From Belliella calami (GTDB lineage: Bacteria; Bacteroidota; Bacteroidia; Cytophagales; Cyclobacteriaceae), in assembly GCF_022549695.1 (NCBI RefSeq), contig NZ_JAKZGS010000002.1, positions 491,792 through 555,791 of the forward strand: a stretch of DNA of 64,000 nt, written 5' to 3'. The notes under the pieces are model-generated. The model saw nothing but the letters and a program-made list of their open reading frames with translations. It had not been told where the DNA came from and did no database searches. Below, in pieces: positions 18,534 to 27,311 of this stretch (its first letter is position 1; each line of letters opens with the position of its first letter). The position numbers were made by a program, and so were the translations under genes.

Positions 18534-20080
18534 CGATTGCTATTTTGTTCTTCCAAAAAATGTAACCAAGATGTCATCTTATCACCTTTGAGCACCCGTG
18601 GGAATTTGTTTTGTCCTCCTTCTTTTCCTTCGGACTTCAACCATGCATAGAATAATGAAGGAGAAATCAAATTTACATGAATCTCTTTCAAGGCATGCTT
18701 TCGCTCCACAGCATAATCGTCATTGAGCATACCGAGAACTTCATCCAACTTCACTTTCAAAAGCTCAAGATCGACCTTGTCTTCTGTTCCAAAAAACCAA
18801 TGATGGGCAAACAAACTTCCATGCGGCTTCCCAAGAACTGTGAACTCCCTGATATCAATATCAAATTCATCTTCCAAAAGATTTATGGCTTTGTTCATAT
18901 TATCTACTGACAAATGCTCACCACAAAGACTTAAAAAATGTTTGGTACGTCCAGTAATGATGATCTCGCTTTCCTCTTTGGATACAAATTTGATCACATC
19001 ACCTATCAAATATCTCCAAGCTCCAGCACATGTACTGATCAGCAGTGCATATTCCTTTCCTTCTTCAATTTGATCTACATTCAATGTCTGGGCATTTTCT
19101 CTCACTTCTCCATTGGCATCAAAGTTTTGATCATTGAAAGGAATAAATTCGTGAAAAATCCCTGTATTTAATACTAAACGCATTGATTTTCTATCCGGCA
19201 AAGCCTGAAAAGCCATAAAACCTTCCGATGCTAAATAGGTCTCCATGTAAATCAATGGTTTGGCCAACAGCTTTTCAAACCCTTTTTGATAGGGTTGAAA
19301 AGAAACTCCGCCGTGAACAAAAATCTGCAAGTTTGGCCAAATATCATGAATGGTCTTTAGCTCATATTTTGTGATGATCTTTTCCATAAGGATTTGTAGC
19401 CAGGCAGGAACTCCCACAATGATCCCAATATCCCATTTTGGTGCATTCTGTACAATCTGATCCAGCTTTTGACCCCAATCCTTGTTTCTGGCAATCATTT
19501 TACCCGGCTTATAGAATCTTTGAAACCAAATAGGCAACCTCCCTGTGGTGATCCCACTCAAATCTCCAGCGAAGTAGGTACCATTAAACTCCAAATCTGT
19601 ACTACCTCCAAGCATCAAGATACCTTTGGTATATAGATTGTCTGGAAGATCATATTTGGATAGTGTCAATATTTGTCTTACGCCAGTCTTTCTGATGGCT
19701 TTGACCATATCTTTTGAAATAGGTATAAATTTCGAGCTAGCCCCAGAAGTACCTGAGCTTAGAGCAAAATACCTGATAAAGCCTGGCCAGGTTACATTTT
19801 TCTCCCCGTTTTTTAGTTTATGCCACCATTCATTGTATATCTTTTCATAATCGTAAATCGGTACACTTTTGGAAAAACTTGAGTAGAACTCTTGGTTCTC
19901 CTTCTTGAAACTCTTCAAAATTTCCCCAAAACCATACTTTTTTCCAATTTCAGTTTTGGCTGATTTGATCAGAAGTTTTTGCAATGTTTGCTTTTGGAGG
20001 TCTATGGGGGTGCTCCCCTCTTGTTCAAGAGATTCCCTTAATCTGATCCCTTTTTTTAGTAATGTACCTAATATAGCCAT
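18530..20080 (-). CDS. GH3-family (auxin-responsive-promoter type) acyl-adenylating enzyme
   Basis: 516 residues, normal for bacterial GH3. Motifs: the ATP loop ALSSGTSGASSKFIP (about 105-120), TYLASEGFMAFQ, and the downstream YLIGDVIKF with ITGRTKHFLSLCGEHLS. GH3 proteins are members of the ANL adenylating superfamily that in plants conjugate amino acids to hormones; in Bacteroidota the substrate is unknown. It is the first gene of a three-gene minus-strand run with the LysE exporter, so an amino-acid conjugate made here and exported next door is a plausible but unproven link. Confidence 0.9.
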   Translation of the reverse strand: MAILGTLLKKGIRLRESLEQEGSTPIDLQKQTLQKLLIKSAKTEIGKKYGFGEILKSFKKENQEFYSSFSKSVPIYDYEKIYNEWWHKLKNGEKNVTWPGFIRYFALSSGTSGASSKFIPISKDMVKAIRKTGVRQILTLSKYDLPDNLYTKGILMLGGSTDLEFNGTYFAGDLSGITTGRLPIWFQRFYKPGKMIARNKDWGQKLDQIVQNAPKWDIGIIVGVPAWLQILMEKIITKYELKTIHDIWPNLQIFVHGGVSFQPYQKGFEKLLAKPLIYMETYLASEGFMAFQALPDRKSMRLVLNTGIFHEFIPFNDQNFDANGEVRENAQTLNVDQIEEGKEYALLISTCAGAWRYLIGDVIKFVSKEESEIIITGRTKHFLSLCGEHLSVDNMNKAINLLEDEFDIDIREFTVLGKPHGSLFAHHWFFGTEDKVDLELLKVKLDEVLGMLNDDYAVERKHALKEIHVNLISPSLFYAWLKSEGKEGGQNKFPRVLKGDKMTSWLHFLEEQNSNR

Positions 20081-20183
20081 ATCTTTGTTTAGTGGTTAAA
20101 ATTGGGTTATTGCATCAAAATTTCTCTTTCTAACGCTAAAACCAAATTTGGGTTAAAAGTAAATAATTGTCAAAATTAAAGTA

Positions 20184-20852
20184 ATGAGTATAAAAGAAAA
20201 CTTAATTGTAATAAAAAAAACATTTTCGAATACAGAATGCCTTCTCGTAGCAGTGAGTAAGACCAAACCGATCGAAGATCTGAAAGAAGCCTATGACGCT
20301 GGGGTTAGGGATTTTGGTGAGAACAAAGTTCAAGAATTGACTGATAAATATCCTCAAATGCCAGAAGATACACGATGGCATATGATTGGCCATTTGCAGC
20401 GCAACAAAGTCAAGTATATCGCACCTTTCGTACATTTGATTCATGGAGTGGACTCATTTAAGTTACTCAAAGAAATAAACAAGCAGGCAAAAAAAGCAGA
20501 AAGAACGATAGATTGCCTGATTCAAATCCATATTGCCAAAGAAGAAAGCAAATTTGGATTTGATGAAAAAGAGCTGGATGAAATGCTTTCAAGCGAAGAA
20601 ATCAACACCCTTCAAAACATTAAAGTGATAGGTTTGATGGGTATGGCTACATTTACAGAAAAAGAAGAAATCATCAGAAATGAATTTAAAGGTCTAAAAT
20701 CCCTTTTTGATAAGCTAAATACCAATAAATTGCCAGCAAATTTTGACTTGAAAGAAATCTCTATGGGAATGTCTGGTGACTACCTCATTGCTCAAGAAGA
20801 AGGTAGCACCATGGTGAGGATCGGTTCGGCGATCTTTGGTGGAAGAAGCTAG
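20184..20852 (+). CDS. YggS/PROSC-family PLP homeostasis protein
   Basis: 222 residues. It carries the PLP lysine in VAVSKTKP (about 25-32), FGENKVQEL, WHMIGHLQRNKVKYI, and the phosphate-binding MSGDYLIAQEEGSTMVRIGSAIFG. The family binds pyridoxal phosphate and buffers vitamin B6 and amino-acid pools in the cytosol. It is divergent from the GH3 gene with about 100 bp between; no clear promoter consensus is visible. Full length. Confidence 0.95.
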   Translation: MSIKENLIVIKKTFSNTECLLVAVSKTKPIEDLKEAYDAGVRDFGENKVQELTDKYPQMPEDTRWHMIGHLQRNKVKYIAPFVHLIHGVDSFKLLKEINKQAKKAERTIDCLIQIHIAKEESKFGFDEKELDEMLSSEEINTLQNIKVIGLMGMATFTEKEEIIRNEFKGLKSLFDKLNTNKLPANFDLKEISMGMSGDYLIAQEEGSTMVRIGSAIFGGRS

Positions 20853-20900
20853 AAGTGAGAAGTGAGATATTAGACGCGAGAAGCGAGATTCAAGACTGGA

Positions 20901-21254
20901 CTAAGTCACCTCGATCCCGAAAACATTCGGGAGAAGCTTGTCCCGCAGAATTGCGGAGAGGTCTCGTCCCTATTTGAAACTGGAAAGTTAAAATTGAAGT
21001 TGGGGTATGAAATTCAGTATGAGATTTCTCCACGTAATTCTACGGGGCAGGCTCTTTTAGTCGACCTGGTTTTAACAACCCTGAAGGGGTTGAACTTTAA
21101 ATAACCCCGGGTCGCAACCCGGGGAATAAAGATGATCCAGGAGACAACAACCCCGAAGTGGGTTGAACTCCTCTAATTAAAACAAAAATGTGACAACTAT
21201 TTTCAGAACGAGACAATGACTTGCCTATAAAACGAGAGGTTAAGTATAAAAAAA
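20901..21254 (-). repeat. Right arm of the large inverted repeat pair, with inserted palindromes
   Basis: Inverted copy of 17011-17192. Relative to that copy it carries an extra block at about 21057-21215 with three REP-like hairpins (21076-21094, 21105-21124 ccccgggt/acccgggg, 21148-21166) and a 21-bp palindrome near 20937-20957. The remaining gap up to 21420 has no gene. Confidence 0.85.
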
Positions 21255-21420
21255 GCATAAATGAAACCAGAATGTGACAGATGTGAACTTCTTGGAACTT
21301 GGTACAACGTACTTTATACAGCCGAAAAAATCCAAAGATAAAAAAACTTGAACAACACAAAATCTCTTTCCATCCAACTTTGCAGCATTCAAATTTTCCA
21401 ACATTACAACTTATTAAAAA

Positions 21421-21804
21421 ATGAAAAACACAAAATACATACAACTTGCTGCAGTACTTGGCGCATTGGCAGTGGGAATTGGAGCTTTTGGAGCACACGG
21501 CTTGGAGGAAATCCTTACAAAAAATGGTCAAATAGATACTTTTGAAACTGGTGTAAAATATCATTTCTATCATACACTTGCTATAGCAATTGTAGGAGTA
21601 CTAATCGTTAATTTTCCAAAAGCTAAACATTTAAGTTCCGCTGCATTCCTGTTTTTGGTAGGAATAATCATCTTCTCAGGATCATTGTACACCCTTTCGC
21701 TCACTGGAATTACTTGGCTAGGAGCTATTACTCCTTTGGGTGGTGTAGCATTTATATTAGGATGGATTTTCCTATTTTTGGGAGCCAGATCTTTAAATCA
21801 ATAA
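21421..21804 (+). CDS. DUF423 small membrane protein
   Basis: 127 residues with four membrane helices: AAVLGALAVGIGAFGAHGLE, YHTLAIAIVGVLIVNF, AAFLFLVGIIIFSGSLYTL and GVAFILGWIFLFLGA. AFGAHGLE and FSGSLY are family signatures. Function unknown; inner membrane. Its stop codon abuts the ATG of the next gene, so it is co-transcribed with the PBP4-type gene. Confidence 0.9.
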   Translation: MKNTKYIQLAAVLGALAVGIGAFGAHGLEEILTKNGQIDTFETGVKYHFYHTLAIAIVGVLIVNFPKAKHLSSAAFLFLVGIIIFSGSLYTLSLTGITWLGAITPLGGVAFILGWIFLFLGARSLNQ

Positions 21805-23124
21805 ATGTATATGTTTAGAATTTCTTTTTTAACCCTTCTTTTTCTCTACAGTTTCAATTTCGAATGCTCGGCACAATACGGGCATTTGGAAGATAGTTTA
21901 AGCAATCGCTACGAAAGGCTACATCAACTATTAGGTCCCAATTCATTTTTTGACAATCATCACAGTGGCTTCATGCTGTATGATTTGGACAGTCAATGGG
22001 TACATTATGAAAGAAACAGCCATATGAATTTCATTCCTGCTTCCACTACAAAGCTCTTTACATTCTATGCTTCGTTGATGGTGCTGAATAACAAGACAAA
22101 TACATTTCGCTATGTCACCAATGGCAACGAAATTACAATTTGGGGTTCTGGCGATCCTTCTTGGAAATACGATATACTTCCACAGCCAAAAATCGAAGAA
22201 TTCCTAAAACCTTACAGTAAAATTCTATTTTCAGATGCCAATTGGAAGGATACTCCATTTGGTTATGGTTGGGAATGGGATGATTATAATTATGCCTATT
22301 CTGCCGAAAGATCACCCTTTCCGGTCTATGGAAATGTTGTTACATTCAAGAATGTCAATAAATCTCCAATTGCCAATATTGCCGATTTTTCAAAATTGCT
22401 GACAAATGACAAATCCAGTTTCAATTCAGTTAGACGAGATTTTCATAGCAACACATTCTATTATAATCCAAAAACATTCACTCACCCAGCTCCTACGGTA
22501 CCTTTTGTAACTTCCCCTGAAGTAAGTGTCTCTCTTTTGAGAAATATACTTCAGAAACCAGTAGAATTGGTTGCCACTCCCCTACCATCCAACAGCAAGG
22601 TATTCAATGGTGGATCTTTGAGGCCACTTCAAAAAGAAATGCTCCAAGAGAGTGATAATTTTATTGCTGAACAGATTCTTTTGATGGTATCAGATGAGCT
22701 TTTTGGAGAGCTCAACAATGAAAAAACGATAGATTACATTCAAAAAACATATCTTGCAGATCTTCCCGACCAACCCAAATGGGTAGATGGATCTGGGCTG
22801 TCTCGCCACAATCTTTTCACTCCAAGAAGCATGGTAAGGTTGATTGAAAAAATCGACAAAACAATGCCCCGAGATCAGTTGCTTAGTCTGCTTCCACAAG
22901 GGGGGATCAGCGGAACCTTGAAAAACAATTACAGAGCTTCAAAGCCTTATGTTTTTGCCAAAACAGGAACTTTGAGCAATAACCATGCTTTGGTCGGAAT
23001 CATCAAATCAAAAACAAACAAATATTATGCTTTTGCCTTTTACAACAACAACTACCTGAACAAAGCCAGCGAAGTAAGGAGCGAAATGGAAAAAGTTTTG
23101 GTCTTTGTAAGGGATAATTATTAG
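21805..23124 (+). CDS. dacB: D-alanyl-D-alanine carboxypeptidase/endopeptidase (PBP4, family S13)
   Basis: 439 residues with a signal peptide (FLTLLFLYSFNFECSAQ); ATG at 21805 or 21811. The three penicillin-binding motifs are present: SxxK in PASTTKLFT (about residue 80), SxN as SDN in LQESDNFIAEQIL (about 290), and KTG in FAKTGTL (about 389). It trims or cleaves peptidoglycan cross-links in the periplasm. The large insertion typical of S13 lies between the first two motifs. It heads an envelope gene run with an S66 carboxypeptidase and an SGNH lipoprotein. Confidence 0.93.
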   Translation: MYMFRISFLTLLFLYSFNFECSAQYGHLEDSLSNRYERLHQLLGPNSFFDNHHSGFMLYDLDSQWVHYERNSHMNFIPASTTKLFTFYASLMVLNNKTNTFRYVTNGNEITIWGSGDPSWKYDILPQPKIEEFLKPYSKILFSDANWKDTPFGYGWEWDDYNYAYSAERSPFPVYGNVVTFKNVNKSPIANIADFSKLLTNDKSSFNSVRRDFHSNTFYYNPKTFTHPAPTVPFVTSPEVSVSLLRNILQKPVELVATPLPSNSKVFNGGSLRPLQKEMLQESDNFIAEQILLMVSDELFGELNNEKTIDYIQKTYLADLPDQPKWVDGSGLSRHNLFTPRSMVRLIEKIDKTMPRDQLLSLLPQGGISGTLKNNYRASKPYVFAKTGTLSNNHALVGIIKSKTNKYYAFAFYNNNYLNKASEVRSEMEKVLVFVRDNY

Positions 23125-23181
23125 TTTATTGTCAACAGTCAAAGGTTTAGGGAGTGGAAATAAGTTAAAAAAAACATTTTT

Positions 23182-24225
23182 ATGAACAAGAGAAATTTTA
23201 TCAAATCGTTGGGTCTTACACTTGGGGCTTTTCCTTTTCTTTCTTTGGACGAGAAAAAAACGAGTATATCAAATGAAAATTTACTTCTTCCTAAACCAAT
23301 CAAGAAAGGTGATACTGTTGGCTTAATCAGCCCATCAGCTGCAACGGCTGAAAGGATACAATTTATGTTTGCACAGGAAGCTTTGGAAGCTCTTGGGCTA
23401 AAAGTAAAATTGGGTGAAAACCTTAAAAACAGAAGAGGTCACCTTGCTGGGACTGATGAAGAAAGAGCAGGAGATCTAAACAGCATGTTTGCAGATAAGG
23501 AGGTAAAAGCAATTATTTGTATCAGAGGTGGGTCTGGAGCTGCAAGAATTCTCCCAATGATCGATTACGAAATGATCAAACAAAACCCGAAACCACTTTT
23601 GGGATATTCGGATATTACAGCACTTCATCTTGCCATTCATGCCAAAACTGGACTGATCACGTTCCATGGGCCAAATGGCACTGGAAGCTGGAACAAGTTC
23701 AATGTTCAGCAATTTGAAAATGTTTTCTTCAAGCAAGAAAAAGTGACTTTTCAAAATGAAGTTGTCAAAGGAGACGATTTGGTGGTGAAAGCAAACAGAA
23801 CAATTCCTATGATTTCTGGAAAAGTAGAAGGCAGAATTCTTGGTGGAAACTTGACCGTTTTGACTGCACTTTCGGGAACCCCTTACCTACCCGATTTCAA
23901 AGACAGTATTTTGTTTTTAGAAGATATCAGTGAAGATCCATACAAAATTGACCGCATGTTTAGCACCTTAAAGCTCAATGGCACCTTGGATCAAATCAAA
24001 GGTTTTGTATTTGGTCAATGCACAGATTGTACGCCGTCGGGTGGATATGGATCGCTTACTTTGGATGATGTTTTGGATGATTATATTCTTCCTTTGGGTG
24101 TTCCTGCATACAAAGGTGCCATGATTGGTCATATCCCAAAGCAATTTATAGTACCAGTAGGTGCAAAAGTATCACTCGATGCTGATCAAGGGACGATTTC
24201 GCTCTTAGAACCAATATTCGGATAA
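23182..24225 (+). CDS. LD-carboxypeptidase (family S66)
   Basis: 347 residues; it removes the terminal D-Ala from tetrapeptides in peptidoglycan recycling or turnover. The N-terminus (KRNFIKSLGLTLGAFPFLS) looks like a signal or anchor, close to but not a canonical twin-Arg motif. Family motifs: ICIRGGSGAARILP, LLGYSDITALH (nucleophile region), FLEDISEDPYKIDRM and GHIPKQF (catalytic Glu and His regions). It lies 57 bp after the PBP4 gene and 1 bp before the SGNH gene. Confidence 0.93.
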   Translation: MNKRNFIKSLGLTLGAFPFLSLDEKKTSISNENLLLPKPIKKGDTVGLISPSAATAERIQFMFAQEALEALGLKVKLGENLKNRRGHLAGTDEERAGDLNSMFADKEVKAIICIRGGSGAARILPMIDYEMIKQNPKPLLGYSDITALHLAIHAKTGLITFHGPNGTGSWNKFNVQQFENVFFKQEKVTFQNEVVKGDDLVVKANRTIPMISGKVEGRILGGNLTVLTALSGTPYLPDFKDSILFLEDISEDPYKIDRMFSTLKLNGTLDQIKGFVFGQCTDCTPSGGYGSLTLDDVLDDYILPLGVPAYKGAMIGHIPKQFIVPVGAKVSLDADQGTISLLEPIFG

Positions 24226-24226
24226 G

Positions 24227-24934
24227 ATGAAAAATATTCCAAATTTCCTGATTATTACACTGATTCTCTTTCAATTTGGCTGTTCGGCAGTAAATACCCC
24301 AACAAAAAACTCTTCTATGGACAAGCAACTTACTTACCTAGCATTGGGTGATTCTTATACAATTGGTGAAGGTGTTGATGTAGCGGATCGCTATCCAAAT
24401 CAAGCCATCAAGCTACTTGCTAATGACAAGCTTTTGTTTGAAAACCCCAAAATCATTGCAAAAACAGGTTGGACAACTGATGAATTGGCAAAGGGTATAA
24501 ATGAAGCAGGTATTAAAGGTCAATCATTTGATTTGGTCACGCTTCTTATCGGAGTCAACAATCAATATAGAGGAAGGGCCATTGATAATTACAGAGAAGA
24601 ATTTACAGACTTACTTCAAAAAGCGATTCAATTTGCAAAAGGAGATAAAAATCACGTGGTAGTTATTTCTATTCCAGATTGGGGTATTACACCATTTGCA
24701 AAAGAAAAAGAGGCTGATCAGGAAAAAGTAGCCCAAGAAATAGACCTTTACAACCAAGCAAAAAAAGCTATTTGTGATGAAATGGGAATTGCCTATATTG
24801 ACATCACTGAGCACTATAGAATCCACGGAATGAAACCTGAGTCAGTAGTCTCAGACAATCTCCATCCAAGCGGAAAGATCTACAGGCATTGGGCAGAGGG
24901 GCTTGCGGAAGTGGTGAGAGGGATGGAGTTTTAG
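24227..24934 (+). CDS. SGNH/GDSL-family hydrolase, lipoprotein
   Basis: 235 residues. A lipobox (FQFGC, Cys about 19) predicts a lipoprotein. The GDSL block is ALGDSYTIGEGV (about 37-48), with LLIGVNNQYRG as the N block and SDNLHPSGKIY as the catalytic Asp/His block. It is probably an esterase or deacetylase acting in the envelope, perhaps on cell-wall acyl groups given its neighbours. The start is one base after the LD-carboxypeptidase stop. Confidence 0.88.
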   Translation: MKNIPNFLIITLILFQFGCSAVNTPTKNSSMDKQLTYLALGDSYTIGEGVDVADRYPNQAIKLLANDKLLFENPKIIAKTGWTTDELAKGINEAGIKGQSFDLVTLLIGVNNQYRGRAIDNYREEFTDLLQKAIQFAKGDKNHVVVISIPDWGITPFAKEKEADQEKVAQEIDLYNQAKKAICDEMGIAYIDITEHYRIHGMKPESVVSDNLHPSGKIYRHWAEGLAEVVRGMEF

Positions 24935-24967
24935 TATTCTTGTTAAAAAATATCTCCTCTCAAAAAC

Positions 24968-25480
24968 CTAATTGACTCTATCTACTATAATTTTACTGAG
25001 TCCCTTAATATGTCTTCTGCCGGTTTTGAAATCAGATGGAGTTAGTATTAATATTCGCTCAGTCATTTCCATTAATTCTTTTCCATCTCTAGAAGTAATC
25101 AAATATAAATTGTCCCCAGTTGGTGAATTGAAAATTTCATTCCAAGAAAAAACTACTTTGTAACCATCAGAAGCTACAAAATTTAGAAAAAACTCACTGT
25201 ACAATTTAGGGTTTTCTTCTTGGAGCTCCATCTTTGTTAGTAAATCCTTCACCAAAATTCCTTTCAACTGCTTAGCAGTTCCACGCATTTCGCCAATATG
25301 ATTTTTAATTTCAACATCACTAATCTCGCGTGAATCAAATTTGGAAAAATCAGAATAATCGAATTTCAGTTCTTTTTTCACTAATCCTATCACGACAAAT
25401 TCAGTAGAAGGCTGATCTCTTTTCTGCCCATAAACATTTAAAGAAAAGGATAATAACAATAAGAAAACTATTTTTTTCAT
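24968..25480 (-). CDS. Secreted protein with a molybdopterin-oxidoreductase-like fold
   Basis: 170 residues with a signal peptide (IVFLLLLSFSLNVYGQ). The rest resembles the small sulfite-oxidase-type molybdopterin-binding domain: KELKFDYSDFSKF, GTAKQLKGILVKDLL, FVASDGYKVVFSWNEIFNSPTGDNLYLI. The cysteine ligand expected in active enzymes is not seen, so it may be a non-catalytic relative. It converges on the SGNH gene with 33 bp between. Role unknown. Confidence 0.55.
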   Translation of the reverse strand: MKKIVFLLLLSFSLNVYGQKRDQPSTEFVVIGLVKKELKFDYSDFSKFDSREISDVEIKNHIGEMRGTAKQLKGILVKDLLTKMELQEENPKLYSEFFLNFVASDGYKVVFSWNEIFNSPTGDNLYLITSRDGKELMEMTERILILTPSDFKTGRRHIKGLSKIIVDRVN

Positions 25481-25597
25481 TTTGGATAAAATAATTAATG
25501 ATTACATCTTTTAAGACCAAAAATGGTCAATCAAATTTCTAAATAAAGTGGATTATTGTTTTAAAACCTTTTTGATAATTGATTCAATAAAAGATTA

Positions 25598-25750
25598 ATA
25601 TGATTATCCGCAATTACACCATAAGGTAAATAAAACAATTGGATCCAGCGGATAATCGTCGACGGATGACAGTCGACAGTCGACAGCAGCTGAATTCAAA
25701 GTTTGTACCTAATTAAATATGGGTACTGGTTTGAAAGCGGATATTCATAA
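25598..25750 (+). repeat. Dispersed intergenic repeat, copy B
   Basis: Best-preserved member: TATGATTATCCGCAATTACACC at the left (see copy A), GTCGACAGTCGACAG in the middle, and GGTACTGGTTTGAAAGCGGATATT at the right. The right end is matched by the reverse of 44223-44324. The remainder of the gap 25481-25921 is AT-rich with nothing seen. Confidence 0.6.
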
Positions 25751-25921
25751 AGATTAAATTAAAACACCTCATTTTGAATGCCTATCATTAAACAAAAAGC
25801 ATATGAACAATAATTAAATTATCACACAAAACAAAATTATCATAAAATTTCAAATCGTGGATATAGGTTTTGATATTTTTCCGACTATTTACAATCCTGA
25901 TTAAGAAAACAAAGATCAACC

Positions 25922-26344
25922 TTATTCTACACCTCTACCTTTTAGATACATCTCTGGAGACAAAACAGCAAGCTTGCTTTCCTTAAAATCCTTGATGTTT
26001 CTGGTGATAATTATATTAATCTCCCCATTTTCAATAGCTGAAAAATTCTGCAACGCATCTTCGAAGTCTTTGAAATCCGAGTTTAGTGCTCCAAAAACCA
26101 CTTCCTTGTCCATTCTTACTATTTCAATTACATTTAAAAGTTGTTTAATTTTCTCAACTATTATCTCATGCTTGGCTGATTTTCTAAGCATATAATAGAC
26201 ATTGCAGATAATCACAGGTGTTGTGAATCCTATTACTTTATTTTCTTCACATAAATTGAGAATCTCAGCGGCAAATCCTGCGAATGGTTCACGGTCGAAA
26301 AAAAAATCCAATATTACATCGGTATCAATTAGAACTTTATCCAT
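25922..26344 (-). CDS. PIN-domain toxin (VapC-like RNase)
   Basis: 140 residues. PIN acidic residues: LIDTDVILDFF (Asp 6/8 region), a central Glu in the PVIICNVYYMLRK helix region, and FEDALQNFSA with a late RNIKDF (Asp). PIN toxins cut RNA and are held off by the antitoxin encoded just upstream. The ATG overlaps the antitoxin stop (TAATG). Full length, so the pair may be active. Confidence 0.85.
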   Translation of the reverse strand: MDKVLIDTDVILDFFFDREPFAGFAAEILNLCEENKVIGFTTPVIICNVYYMLRKSAKHEIIVEKIKQLLNVIEIVRMDKEVVFGALNSDFKDFEDALQNFSAIENGEINIIITRNIKDFKESKLAVLSPEMYLKGRGVE

Positions 26345-26598
26345 TAGCTGTATTTTTCATTTATTCTGTCTCTAAGCTCCTTTTTATAATCCATACCTTC
26401 TTTTGGCAATTTGAATGACCCCTTCAATGATTTTACGATTGGACTTAGCTTTTTATCCTTTTCTTGACTATCTACTTTGGTCAAAGTTTTCAGATAGTTT
26501 TCAATCACATCTGACAAACTACGGTTTTTTGCTTTTGCATATTCCTTAGCTCTCTTGATTACTTCCTCTTCTATTGTCAATGTCAGTTTGATATTCAT
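26344..26598 (-). CDS. Antitoxin of the PIN toxin (DUF6364-type, ribbon-helix-helix)
   Basis: 84 residues. The N-terminus MNIKLTLTIEEEVIKRAKEYAKAKNRSLSDVIENYLKTL has the beta-strand, two-helix pattern of ribbon-helix-helix DNA binders; the charged C-terminus (SFKLPKEGMDYKKEL) would wrap the toxin. It overlaps the toxin gene by one base. Such antitoxins usually repress their own promoter. Confidence 0.8.
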   Translation of the reverse strand: MNIKLTLTIEEEVIKRAKEYAKAKNRSLSDVIENYLKTLTKVDSQEKDKKLSPIVKSLKGSFKLPKEGMDYKKELRDRINEKYS

Positions 26599-26623
26599 CG
26601 CATCAGGTTATATTGTTCTATTT

Positions 26624-26631
26624 CAAATATA
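26624..26631 (-). promoter_or_regulatory. Possible -7 element of the toxin-antitoxin operon
   Basis: Minus-strand TATATTTG matches TAnnTTTG exactly, 26 bp upstream of the antitoxin ATG. No TTTG at the right -33 distance. Confidence 0.4.
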
Positions 26632-26696
26632 AGAATAATTCCAAAATACGTGTGTATTTAAAAACAAAAACACGTTTGCTCGAATTAATTTCAAAC

Positions 26697-26731
26697 AAAA
26701 AAAACAGACCCAATTACGAGTCTGCTTTTTT
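26697..26731 (-). terminator. Terminator of the DUF1573 gene
   Basis: Minus-strand CAGACTC..GGGTCTG stem followed by TTTTTTTT, about 20 bp after the DUF1573 stop. T-runs on both sides. Confidence 0.7.
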
Positions 26732-26749
26732 AATGATTTTTCGGTTTGT

Positions 26750-27142
26750 TTATCTTCCTTTTGGAAGGACGTTTGAGATCAGGGATACCTTCTCGATTGG
26801 TTCTGCTGCGTTTGAGTAAACCCTTACTACAGAGTTTTGCTTGCCCATTTTTCCAGCAGAATTGAATACTACTTTCATCTCACCTTTTTCTCCTGGAGCT
26901 ATTGGTGTTTTAGGCCAGTTAGGTGCTGTACATCCACAAGTTACGGCTACATTGGAAATGACTAAAGGTGCACTACCGGTATTTTCGAATACGAAGGTGT
27001 GTTCTACCTTGTCCCCCTGGGTGATATCCCCAAAGTCAATTGATTTTTCTTTGAAGATAATTTCCGCACCATCTTTTTTCTCTTGAGCTTGAACCGCTAC
27101 CGCGAAAAAAGCCATCACCATAAACAATACTAACTTTTTCAT
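26750..27142 (-). CDS. DUF1573-domain secreted protein
   Basis: 130 residues with a signal peptide ending VQAQ. The domain is an Ig-like (ASPM/SPD-2/Hydin-like) fold with the family signature FENTGSAPLVISNVAVTCGCTAP followed by PIAPGEKGEMKVVFNS. It is abundant in Bacteroidota and thought to be a cell-surface or periplasmic scaffold; no enzyme activity is known. Single-gene unit with its own terminator. Confidence 0.92.
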   Translation of the reverse strand: MKKLVLFMVMAFFAVAVQAQEKKDGAEIIFKEKSIDFGDITQGDKVEHTFVFENTGSAPLVISNVAVTCGCTAPNWPKTPIAPGEKGEMKVVFNSAGKMGKQNSVVRVYSNAAEPIEKVSLISNVLPKGR

Positions 27143-27311
27143 TGATCTATTTTTTATTATTTTGTTAATTTTTCTAAAGATATCTAAATGTTGTTCTATA
27201 ATTTTTATTCAACAAGTATCATAAGGTTAAAGTTTATAAGGTTAAAAGTTTAGTAAATCCTGACTTATTAACCGATCCACAATTCACCTAATCAACCAAT
27301 CTCTAATTTAA

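Noticed and set aside
21097..21573. 158-codon minus-strand frame
   Set aside because: It covers REP palindromes and is antisense to the DUF423 gene, which has clear family motifs.
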